This document shows positions 1 through 6,930 of a stretch of DNA of 33,625 nucleotides, in pieces (position 1 is the first letter of the stretch; each line of letters begins with the position of its first letter). The stretch covers positions 1-33,625 of the forward strand of contig CAIOZF010000080.1 in the NCBI GenBank assembly GCA_903862645.1, given 5' to 3'. The DNA is from an uncultured Gammaproteobacteria bacterium. Lineage in GTDB: Bacteria; Pseudomonadota; Gammaproteobacteria; Pseudomonadales; Pseudohongiellaceae. Below the pieces are notes generated by a model, which saw only the letters and a program-made list of their open reading frames with translations, was not told the DNA's origin and searched no databases. Position numbers and translations under genes: made by a program.

Positions 1-168
1 ACGCCGTGAACCCATCCATGCCCCCTTCGAGGATAAAGGGGCTCGCCTTCGCCATCCATGGCTCAGGACGGTCATACCTGCCAACCCCACACCCCCGCCA
101 ACCCCGCACTCTTGCACCACGCCACCAAGCCCAAACCAGTTTTTAAACTTGTAACCCAGGAAACCACT

Positions 169-1257
169 ATGAAACGCGTATTCAACTTCGGGGCCGGGCC
201 GGCCATGTTGCCACTGCCAGTACTGGAAAAAGCCAAAGAAGAATTTCTGGACTGGAAAGGTCTGGGGATGTCCATCATCGAAGTCAGCCACCGCAGCGCA
301 GAGTTTGAAGCACTGCTGACTGAGACCGACAACCTGATGCGCGAGCTGGCCGGACTGCCGGACAATTTCGACATCCTGTACGTACACGGCAGCGCCCAGA
401 TGCAGTTTGCCGCCATTCCACTCAACCTGATGCCATTGAAGCCCGCCCACAAGGCCGCCTTCATCGAAAGCGGTCACTGGACAGTGCTGGCTCGCAAGGA
501 AGCCGCGCGTTATGGCACCGCGGTGACCGTCGCCAGCAGCGAAGGCAGTAACTTCAATCACATCCCTGACTATGATGTCTCCACGCTGGACGCCGACACG
601 TCCTATGTCCACATCACCAGCAACAACACCTTGTTTGGTACGCGCTGGCCCGAGTTCCCCGACACTGGTGATATTCCGCTGGTGGCTGACATGACTTCCG
701 AGCTGATGTCACGCGTGATCGACTACAACAAATTCGGCCTGGTGTTTGCCGGTCTGCAGAAGAACCTCGGCCCGTCAGGAATGGCGGCAGTGCTGATCCG
801 CAAGGATCTGATCGGTCACGCCATGCCGCAGACGCCCAATCTGCTGAACTACGACACCTACGCCAAGAACCACTCCATGCCCAACACTATCAACACGTTT
901 GCGGTGTACATGATGAATCTGGTGCTGCATTGGTTGAAGGACCAGGGCGGCGTGCCGGCGATGGAAAAAATCAACGCGCACAAAGCGAAGATCATTTATG
1001 ACGCCATCGACAGCACGGAGTTCTACCGTGGCGCAGCGCAGCAGGCGCACCGCTCACAGATGAACATCACCTTCACGCTCGCTGACAGCGCTCTGGACAA
1101 GAAATTCCTCGACGAAGCGCAGGCGCTGGGGTTGTACGCACTCAAGGGACACCGAGTCGTCGGGGGCATGCGTGCCTCAATCTACAACGCGATGCCGGTG
1201 GGAGGTTGCCAGACACTGGCGGACTTCATGAAAGACTTCGAGAGCCGCAATGGCTGA
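169..1257 (+). CDS. serC: Phosphoserine aminotransferase
   Basis: A PLP-dependent class V aminotransferase. By family knowledge it converts 3-phosphohydroxypyruvate and glutamate to O-phosphoserine in serine biosynthesis, and also acts in the PLP pathway. The protein is 362 aa, the same length as E. coli SerC. It opens with the family N-terminus VFNFGAGPAMLP and has the PLP-lysine region GLVFAGLQKNLGPSG (Lys of QKNLGPSG as Schiff base), HITSNNTLFGTRWPEFP and a C-terminal GHRVVGGMRASIYNAM. The frame is open back to 58, but the ATG at 169 is preferred: AGGAAA at 158-163 gives a 5-nt spacing and the longer N-terminus is unlike the family. The preceding 168 bp show no gene. serB, the last step of the same pathway, lies about 10 kb downstream. 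Confidence 0.96.
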   Translation: MKRVFNFGAGPAMLPLPVLEKAKEEFLDWKGLGMSIIEVSHRSAEFEALLTETDNLMRELAGLPDNFDILYVHGSAQMQFAAIPLNLMPLKPAHKAAFIESGHWTVLARKEAARYGTAVTVASSEGSNFNHIPDYDVSTLDADTSYVHITSNNTLFGTRWPEFPDTGDIPLVADMTSELMSRVIDYNKFGLVFAGLQKNLGPSGMAAVLIRKDLIGHAMPQTPNLLNYDTYAKNHSMPNTINTFAVYMMNLVLHWLKDQGGVPAMEKINAHKAKIIYDAIDSTEFYRGAAQQAHRSQMNITFTLADSALDKKFLDEAQALGLYALKGHRVVGGMRASIYNAMPVGGCQTLADFMKDFESRNG

Positions 1258-1268
1258 TTGAATGCGTC

Positions 1269-1288
1269 GGAGCGGGCTTGCCCGCTCC
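1269..1288. repeat. REP-like palindrome between serC and dinB
   Basis: GGAGCGGGCTTGCCCGCTCC is a perfect 9-bp stem with a TT centre, 12 bp after the serC stop. It matches the core of REP elements familiar from pseudomonads. No T-run follows, so it may stabilise the serC 3' end rather than act as an intrinsic terminator. It is one of several related palindromes in this window. Confidence 0.75.
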
Positions 1289-1327
1289 TGCAATGATCCC
1301 GCCACGCTTTCGACTACAATGGCGCCC

Positions 1328-2434
1328 ATGAGCGCTTTCCCACGCAAGATCATTCATTGCGATTGCGACTGCTTCTACGCGTCCATCGAGACCCGCGACA
1401 ATCCTGCCCTCCTCGGCAAGCCTGTCGCGGTGGGCGGCCGCCCGGAACAGCGCGGCGTTGTTGCTACCTGCAACTACGAAGCGCGCCGCTTCGGGATTCA
1501 CTCAGCCATGCCCATGTCCACCGCTCTGCGCAAGTGCCCGCAGCTCACCGTCATTTTTCCGCACATGGACAAATACCGCGAAGCTTCTGCCGCCGTGCAT
1601 GAAATCTTTCGCGACTACACCGACTTGATTGAACCGCTGTCGCTGGACGAAGCCTATCTGGACGTCAGCCAGGCAACCGCCTGCCAGGGGAGTGCCACGC
1701 TGATCGCACAGGAAATCCGGCGGCGTGTGCGCGAGACTGTCGGGATTACCATCTCAGCCGGAATCGCCCCAAACAAGTTCATCGCCAAGGTGGCCAGCGA
1801 CTGGAACAAGCCGGACGGCCAGTTTGTCGTCAAGCCCGAAGAGGTGGACGCCTTCGTGAGGGCTCTGCCCGTGAAGAAACTGTTTGGGGTCGGAAAAGTC
1901 ACGGCCGGACGCCTGCACGCGCTAGGCATCCAGACCTGTGCCGACTTGCGCGAACTCAGTGAGGTCGACCTGGTCGCCCAGTTTGGCAGTTTTGGCACTG
2001 GCCTCTATCGATTGTGCAGGGGCATCGACGAGCGCGAAGTCTCGACGGATCGGACTCGCAAATCCCTCAGCGTCGAAAATACCTACGTCACTGATCTGCC
2101 GTCGTTGGAGGCGTGTCTGGAGCACCTGCCGGAACTGCACGAGCAGCTGCTGCAGCGGCTGCAGCGGGTCGAGGACGAATACCGCATCAGCAAGAAGTAC
2201 ATGAAACTCAAGTTCGAGGACTTCGTTAGCACCACGGTGGAATCGATCTCCTGCGAGACGGACATGGAGGGCTATATCGCTCTGTGCACCGAAGGCTACT
2301 CCAGAGGAAACCGTCCCGTGCGGCTGCTGGGGTTAGGTGTCAAACTGGAACCCATCGGCTCCGCGTCGGCCACCGAGGCCTTCATCAAAAATCCCCGTAG
2401 CCGCCAGTTGCCGCTGCGCCTGGAGCAGGGCTGA
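1328..2434 (+). CDS. dinB: DNA polymerase IV (Y-family translesion polymerase)
   Basis: Error-prone Y-family polymerase of 368 aa (E. coli DinB 351). The palm motif IIHCDCDCFYASIE carries catalytic Asp12, and SLDEAYLDV carries Asp107/Glu108. The steric-gate position is Tyr17 where E. coli has Phe13. A GVGKVTAGRLHALGI helix-hairpin-helix and a little-finger domain follow. The C-terminus RQLPLRLEQG contains a QLPLRL sequence, the expected beta-clamp binding motif (E. coli ends QLVLGL). The frame is open from 1262, but ATG 1328 gives the family N-terminus; the ATG at 1319 is a possible alternative. No SOS box was recognised upstream. It follows serC in the same direction, separated by a REP-like hairpin, so co-transcription is uncertain. 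Confidence 0.93.
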   Translation: MSAFPRKIIHCDCDCFYASIETRDNPALLGKPVAVGGRPEQRGVVATCNYEARRFGIHSAMPMSTALRKCPQLTVIFPHMDKYREASAAVHEIFRDYTDLIEPLSLDEAYLDVSQATACQGSATLIAQEIRRRVRETVGITISAGIAPNKFIAKVASDWNKPDGQFVVKPEEVDAFVRALPVKKLFGVGKVTAGRLHALGIQTCADLRELSEVDLVAQFGSFGTGLYRLCRGIDEREVSTDRTRKSLSVENTYVTDLPSLEACLEHLPELHEQLLQRLQRVEDEYRISKKYMKLKFEDFVSTTVESISCETDMEGYIALCTEGYSRGNRPVRLLGLGVKLEPIGSASATEAFIKNPRSRQLPLRLEQG

Positions 2435-2473
2435 ACCGAGGCAGATGCCAAGCAGCGCGAAATCGGCTATGGT

Positions 2474-2559
2474 GCCCTGCAGAGCGCGCCGCAGCGGCTT
2501 TGCCTGCGGACTCTGATCGCCTTGCAGGGCATTTATACCCTTTGGGGAGGCTCCCACAG
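2474..2559. repeat. Nested inverted repeats with REP-like segment, dinB-greB gap
   Basis: The 170-bp gap after dinB holds an outer inverted repeat, GCCCTGCA (2474-2481) with TGCAGGGC (2523-2530). Inside is CCGCAG/CTGCGG, giving a branched hairpin. The minus strand of 2551-2559 reads CTGTGGGAG, the same leader as other REP-like copies here (near 16173 and 17868). Probably a degenerate REP cluster that also ends the dinB transcript. Confidence 0.45.
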
Positions 2560-2604
2560 GCTGAGCGCAAGAACACTTAGATAACAACACCGGACACCAG
2601 CCCC

Positions 2605-3111
2605 ATGTCAGTCGAGAAAAAACCTCTCCCCAAGGTCTCCAACTACATCACCGCCGAGGGCGAGAAACGCTTGCGCGATGAGTTGAAGCATCTGTGGAAG
2701 GTCGAGCGCCCCAAAGTCACCCAATCGGTCAGCGACGCAGCCGCGCTGGGAGATCGCTCGGAAAACGCCGAGTACATCTATGGCAAGAAACGTCTGCGCG
2801 AGATCGACCGCCGCGTTCGTCATCTCAGCAAACGTCTGGAGGTGCTGAGCATCGTCGACAAACCGCCCTCTGACCCCACCCGCATCTACTTCGGTGCCTA
2901 TGTGCACATCGAGGACGACGAGGGCCAGGGGCACCATTACCGCTTGGTTGGACCGGACGAAATCGGTGAGCAACCGGGCTATATCAGCGTGGATGCTCCG
3001 CTCGGTCGGGCGCTGCTTGGCAAATCAGCGGACAGCGAGGTGGAAATTGCTACCCCTGGAGGATGGCGCAGCTGGTATGTGCTCGACGTGCGCTATGCGG
3101 ATCCGTCATGA
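2605..3111 (+). CDS. greB: Transcription elongation factor GreB
   Basis: GreB binds backtracked RNA polymerase through its secondary channel and stimulates transcript cleavage. The protein is 168 aa (E. coli 158). The N-terminal coiled coil (about residues 12-85) includes ITAEGEKRLRDEL and the tip acidic segment GDRSENAEYIYGKKRLREID; the YGKKRLREIDRRVRHL pattern separates GreB from GreA. The C-terminal FKBP-like domain has YISVDAPLGRALLGKSADSEVEI and ends WYVLDVRY. The ATG at 2605 lacks a strong Shine-Dalgarno sequence, but the N-terminus fits the family. Its stop codon overlaps the start of the next gene, an AraC-family regulator, so the two are probably co-translated. Confidence 0.96.
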   Translation: MSVEKKPLPKVSNYITAEGEKRLRDELKHLWKVERPKVTQSVSDAAALGDRSENAEYIYGKKRLREIDRRVRHLSKRLEVLSIVDKPPSDPTRIYFGAYVHIEDDEGQGHHYRLVGPDEIGEQPGYISVDAPLGRALLGKSADSEVEIATPGGWRSWYVLDVRYADPS

Positions 3112-4100
3112 AACACGCAACGATTCTGGCCATCGAGGACGGCCTGGCCTCCAGCATCACCATTCCGTTAGAGATGATCCACGCGGCCGACGTCATCCAG
3201 CGCATTCGCAACAAGCGGGGAGAACGGCGCAGCTTCGTGGTCGCCAGCCAGAATGGCAATCCCGTGACCATGACCGGTGGCATAGGTATTCAGCCCTCTG
3301 CCAGCATCACCGACATCGCACAGACCGATCTCATTTTTGTACCTGCCCTGTGGGGCAATCCCAACGCCATTGTCAGGAGTCATCCAAAGATCACGGCGTG
3401 GCTGGCCACTCAATATGCGAACGGCGCGACCATCTGCAGTGTAGGAACCGGCAGTTATTTTCTCGCTGATGCTGGTTTGCTCGATGGACGCACGGCGACG
3501 ACACACTGGTACTACTTCGACGATTTTCAGAAGCGCTATCCGCGCGTGAAACTGCAGCGCAAACGCTTCATCACTCACACCGACCGCCTGTACTGCACCG
3601 GCAGCGTCAATGCTGTGCGTGATGTGATGCTGCACTTCGTGGAAATGCTGTTCACCGCACATGTGGCCGATGAGGTCTCACATCACTTCACGCACGAGTT
3701 GAAACGTTCCTACGAATCGATGCTGCTGGCGAATGCGGAAAAGAACACCCACCACGACGAACAGATCATCAAGATTCAGGAATGGTTGCAGAAGAATTAT
3801 CAGCTTGATGTATCACTGCAGGAGCTGGCGAAGCGCTTTGACATCAGCTTGCGCTCGTTCAATCGCCGCTTTCGCCAGGCCGCTGGCAAGACGCCTCTGC
3901 AATACCTTCAGGAGGTGAGACTGGAGCAGGCAAAATCACTGCTGAAACTGAGTAACTTGAGTATCGCCGAGATCGCCTTCGCGGTGGGCTACCAGGACAC
4001 GAGTTATTTTTCGTCGCTGTTCAAACGCATCAATACGATCACCCCGAACGAGTACCGGCACCTGGTGCGCAATAAACTTTTCAATGTAGAGGCGGGTTAA
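3108..4100 (+). CDS. GlxA-like AraC-family transcriptional regulator (DJ-1/PfpI + HTH)
   Basis: 330 aa. Residues about 1-190 form a DJ-1/PfpI-like (class I glutamine amidotransferase-like) domain with the family signature LADAGLLDGRTATTHW. Residues about 225-325 form an AraC DNA-binding domain with two helix-turn-helices (LQELAKRFDISLRSFNRRFR and IAEIAFAVGYQDTSYFSSLFKR). At the nucleophile elbow, where related enzymes have Cys, this protein reads GTGSYFLADAG (Gly near 113), so a sensory rather than catalytic domain is inferred. The ATG at 3108 overlaps the greB stop (ATGA), which favours this start over the in-frame codon at 3063. Target genes and ligand are unknown. The gene is followed at once by a 34-bp perfect palindrome. 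Confidence 0.9.
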   Translation: MKHATILAIEDGLASSITIPLEMIHAADVIQRIRNKRGERRSFVVASQNGNPVTMTGGIGIQPSASITDIAQTDLIFVPALWGNPNAIVRSHPKITAWLATQYANGATICSVGTGSYFLADAGLLDGRTATTHWYYFDDFQKRYPRVKLQRKRFITHTDRLYCTGSVNAVRDVMLHFVEMLFTAHVADEVSHHFTHELKRSYESMLLANAEKNTHHDEQIIKIQEWLQKNYQLDVSLQELAKRFDISLRSFNRRFRQAAGKTPLQYLQEVRLEQAKSLLKLSNLSIAEIAFAVGYQDTSYFSSLFKRINTITPNEYRHLVRNKLFNVEAG

Positions 4101-4106
4101 GGAGGA

Positions 4107-4140
4107 CTGTGTGGGCCTGCCTGCAGGCAGGCCCACACAG
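4107..4140. repeat. Perfect 34-bp palindrome (REP-like, convergent gene ends)
   Basis: Two uninterrupted 17-nt arms (CTGTGTGGGCCTGCCTG and its exact reverse complement) meet with no spacer. It sits 6 bp after the AraC-family gene and 10 bp before the end of the convergent DUF1244 gene. It shares CTGTG, GCCTGCCTGCAGGC and similar blocks with copies near 16173 and 33428. A bidirectional terminator or transcript-end stabiliser is the simplest role; no long T-run is present. Confidence 0.85.
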
Positions 4141-4150
4141 GCAGGATACT

Positions 4151-4405
4151 TCAGGGTTTCTGGAACTTCTCCTTCCATTCAACATAGGGCATACCGTAGA
4201 CGATCTCCCTAGCCTGCTCATAATCAACTTCAAACCCCTTGTCCTTCGCCGCCGCCGCATACCACTTCGCGAGGCAATTGCGGCAGAACCCGGCAAGATT
4301 CATGAGGTCAATATTCTGCACATCCTTTTTCTCATCGAGATGCTGCAGCAGGCGCCGAAACGCCGCTGCCTCGAGTTCAGTTCTATCCTGATTGCTTAAT
4401 GCCAT
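4151..4405 (-). CDS. DUF1244 family small protein
   Basis: 84-aa cytoplasmic protein matching the DUF1244 family: an N-terminal helical stretch (ELEAAAFRRLLQHLDE), the hallmark GFCRNCLAKWY with two cysteines two residues apart, and a C-terminal YGMPYVEWKEKFQ. By family knowledge this is a conserved small proteobacterial protein without an assigned biochemical role; the CxxC pair could bind metal, which is inference. It lies 29 bp downstream of the HPF-like gene on the same strand, so an operon is likely. The start at 4405 is preceded by GGGAAC. Confidence 0.88.
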   Translation of the reverse strand: MALSNQDRTELEAAAFRRLLQHLDEKKDVQNIDLMNLAGFCRNCLAKWYAAAAKDKGFEVDYEQAREIVYGMPYVEWKEKFQKP

Positions 4406-4434
4406 AAATGGTTCCCGTATTGATTAACGCTTCG

Positions 4435-4863
4435 TTATGCCACGCGCGCGGCCAGTTCTTCATCGTCCTGTTCGAAATCGACTGCGTCGCTCTCACCTGT
4501 CTCCGGGAGCTCTTCAAAGTTCTCTGCAGCAAGTGTGCTTTTGCGTGGGTTGCGCCCCAAGGACTTCAACTGTCGCTCTGCAGCATTGAAGGCATCGCGG
4601 ACAGCAACATAGATATCCTCGTGCGCCGCTCTGTCGTGTTGATCCTGCTTGACGATGACCTCTTTACCCGAGGTATGGATCTCAAGGGTGACACTGAAGA
4701 CTTTACCCTTCTGATGATTGTTGTGCGGAGAATCCAGCACGACGCGACCGCCGATGATGTCGTTACTGAAGCGCTGTAATTTCTCAATGCGCTTGGCAAC
4801 TTTTTCGGACAAGGCTGGTGATTGATCAATATTGTGATAAACAACTTGGAATGCATTAGGCAT
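4435..4863 (-). CDS. HPF/RaiA-family ribosome-associated protein
   Basis: 142 aa. The first ~100 residues match the S30AE (HPF/RaiA) fold: FQVVYHNIDQSPALSEKVAKRIEKL, then beta strands with VTLEIHTSGKEVIVKQ, and a C-terminal helix VAVRDAFNAAERQLKSLGR. Such proteins sit in the decoding region of idle ribosomes. After the domain there is a ~35-residue acidic tail (EELPETGESDAVDFEQDDEE), which is not part of short HPF. The start is the ATG at 4863, with AAGGAGA about 10 nt upstream. It probably leads an operon with the DUF1244 gene. The exact subtype (HPF, YfiA or a third gammaproteobacterial clade) is not settled. Confidence 0.85.
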   Translation of the reverse strand: MPNAFQVVYHNIDQSPALSEKVAKRIEKLQRFSNDIIGGRVVLDSPHNNHQKGKVFSVTLEIHTSGKEVIVKQDQHDRAAHEDIYVAVRDAFNAAERQLKSLGRNPRKSTLAAENFEELPETGESDAVDFEQDDEELAARVA

Positions 4864-4963
4864 AGACTATGGTCTCCTTGTTATCGTGACTCGTTGATTT
4901 TTATTCTCTCTTTTTCTATGAGGCCCTCCTCTGTTGATTTAAAGTACTGGCAGAAAATTTCTT

Positions 4964-5998
4964 TCAATAACCGCTGAAACTGTCGGCAAGATGTCCAATC
5001 GACAGCGCATAATTGTTCGCACAGTTGTACCGTAAAATTGCACGGAAATTTCCGTAGGTCAGGAAAGCCCTGCCCTCCTCGCCATCGGGCAGTACAATCG
5101 ACGCCACCAGATCATTGGTCGGCAAATCCGAGCCATCGGCGCGACGTACACCAATTTCCTGCCACTGCTGCAGCGGTAATTGCATGGTGTGATTGCGCAA
5201 CACGCTGCATGAATACTCCTGGGGCGGCTGACGCCACTGTTCAGCGCGCGCCTGATAATCGGCGGGCAGCGTCACCTCACGACCCCAGGTCTGCGCGTCA
5301 TCCCATTCAGCGGCTTTCAAATACTGTGCAATGGAAGCGAACACGTCAGCCTTGCTGTTCCAGATGTCACGCTTTCCGTCACCATCGAAGTCCTGTGCGT
5401 ACTGCAAAAAACTGGATGGCATAAACTGACTCTGCCCCATGGCTCCAGCCCATGACCCTTTCATGTCTGTATGAGAGATGTGGCCCTCATTCAATATCTG
5501 CAGGGCACTGAGCAACTCGCGACGAAAGTACGCTGCGCGGCGGGGATCATAAGCAAGCGTGACCAGTGCACGTATTACATCGGTGCCGCCGGTAAAACTG
5601 CCGTAGTTGGTCTCCACGCCCCAGAACGCGACGATGAAACGCGGATCAACGCCATATTGCTCACCAACTCGCGCCAGCAATTCACGATTTTCGCGCAGAC
5701 GCGCACGCCCCGTGTCGATGCGCCAGTTCGTGACACGTTTGACGAGGTATTCCTCGAAGGTTTCCTTGAATTCTGCCTGATTGCGGTCATTGTCAATGAC
5801 CTGGGGGATGGGAGTGACGGAGCTCAGCGCCTGCTGGATGATATCCTCACGTACGCCCTGTTCTCTGGCCTCGACGATCAAGGCAGTGAGCCATTCCTGA
5901 AAGTCGATCTGCGGCTCTTGAGCAAAAGCCTTGGCCCCAAATGTCAGGGCAAGGAGTGCCAGCAGAATCGAGCGTGCGGCGTGTCGTACGGTGTGCAT
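4964..5998 (-). CDS. Lytic murein transglycosylase, MltB type (SLT_2, GH103)
   Basis: Periplasmic peptidoglycan-cleaving enzyme forming 1,6-anhydro-muramyl products. 344 aa with a signal peptide (residues 1-26, SILLALLALTFGAKAFA). The catalytic motif is FWGVETNYGSFTG, with Glu129 as the general acid/base. It is followed by YFRRELLSALQIL, GSWAGAMGQSQFMPSSF, an EF-hand-like DFDGDGKRDIWNSKADVFAS and the family C-terminus AILRYNCANNYALSIGHLAD. No lipobox cysteine was seen, so a soluble or loosely attached enzyme is inferred. It lies 100 bp upstream of the HPF-like gene on the same strand. Whether it is closer to MltB or to the soluble SltB type cannot be settled by eye. Confidence 0.93.
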   Translation of the reverse strand: MHTVRHAARSILLALLALTFGAKAFAQEPQIDFQEWLTALIVEAREQGVREDIIQQALSSVTPIPQVIDNDRNQAEFKETFEEYLVKRVTNWRIDTGRARLRENRELLARVGEQYGVDPRFIVAFWGVETNYGSFTGGTDVIRALVTLAYDPRRAAYFRRELLSALQILNEGHISHTDMKGSWAGAMGQSQFMPSSFLQYAQDFDGDGKRDIWNSKADVFASIAQYLKAAEWDDAQTWGREVTLPADYQARAEQWRQPPQEYSCSVLRNHTMQLPLQQWQEIGVRRADGSDLPTNDLVASIVLPDGEEGRAFLTYGNFRAILRYNCANNYALSIGHLADSFSGY

Positions 5999-6212
5999 TA
6001 AAGCTCCTTCTTACTGCTTACGATTCAAGACTACCCCAATAAAAAAGTTTTGTCTAAGGGTGTTTTGTCGTTCAATCAGTGGCGGAGAAGGCGCACAAAT
6101 GTGCCCAAAATCAGGCATTTTCCTCAAGCATCTGCTGGTAAACGAAGGCCTGCAGAAAGAAGCGAAAGTCTTCGGAAATGGATAGAAATTCAACACCATC
6201 GGCAGCGACAAA

Positions 6213-6749
6213 TCAATCAGCGGGTTGATAGCACCAGTGCCACGGCTCGTAGCTGATGCCGCAGGCATTGTCTCGTGGGTATGAGAGTGTGAACCCAAAA
6301 TCAGCAGCATTGCTCTGCAACCAGGCAAAGGCCGATGTGTTCTCAAACTGTTCTTCCAAGACGGGACAATCGTGAGTACCGATATCGATGGCACGCCCGG
6401 TATGATGCTCACTGTAGCCGGGTGCGGTATTGACGCACATGATCTCCGCGATGGTTCTGCCAGCGTCGATCTTTCTGCGGATCACTTGTGCCTGATAGTC
6501 CACACTGCGATACGCTGAAATCAGGAATAGTGTTACCCCTTCTTTTTGAGCGCTGTCACGCATGCTGTGCCAGGCTGCCAGCGCCTGCGGTGTCAGGCGC
6601 TGCTCGCGACCGTAATAATCCGGTTCACACAGGGCCAGCTCCGCTGGCTCCTGCTGCAGGGCCAGCGCTGCACTGCGGGCGTAATCCTCCGGGATACCCA
6701 ACTCTTGGTGTATCTGTCGCACTCGGTCGGCAAAATGAATGTCTGTCAT
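6213..6749 (-). CDS. M15 family D-alanyl-D-alanine carboxypeptidase (VanY-like)
   Basis: Zinc peptidase that trims peptidoglycan stem peptides. From the ATG at 6749 it is 178 aa. The zinc-site motif SxHxxGxAxD is present as SEHHTGRAID (His115, Asp122), and the C-terminal YEPWHWCY gives catalytic Glu168 and zinc ligand His171. LISAYRSVDYQ is the usual substrate-side motif. The frame is open to a GTG at 6845 and has another ATG at 6767; 6749 is chosen because MTDIHFADRVRQIHQELGI fits the family start and a GTGAG lies about 9 nt upstream. No signal peptide is seen with this start, so location is uncertain. The gene is divergent from fabY. Confidence 0.86.
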   Translation of the reverse strand: MTDIHFADRVRQIHQELGIPEDYARSAALALQQEPAELALCEPDYYGREQRLTPQALAAWHSMRDSAQKEGVTLFLISAYRSVDYQAQVIRRKIDAGRTIAEIMCVNTAPGYSEHHTGRAIDIGTHDCPVLEEQFENTSAFAWLQSNAADFGFTLSYPRDNACGISYEPWHWCYQPAD

Positions 6750-6930
6750 GCGGGGCTCACTGGGCATTCTGTGAATATCAGACGCAATACTACCGAAGGT
6801 TGCCGGCGCTGGCACCAGCGGGCTGCACAGTGGCCAGAAAGACACTTACAATGTCTAGAATGACCTAGTTCACCAGGACGCGAATGCTTAGTATCACGGA
6901 CATACTTTGCAATGGTCACGGGAGAGCGTT

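Noticed and set aside
72-464. 130-codon minus-strand frame opposite serC
   Set aside because: Antisense shadow of a clear serC.
1269-1288. Intrinsic terminator for serC
   Set aside because: The stem is strong but no T-run follows, and the sequence matches a dispersed REP-like repeat, so it is listed as a repeat.
4107-4140. Phage attachment site or IS end
   Set aside because: No integrase, transposase, target duplication or tRNA is adjacent; related copies lie at other gene ends.
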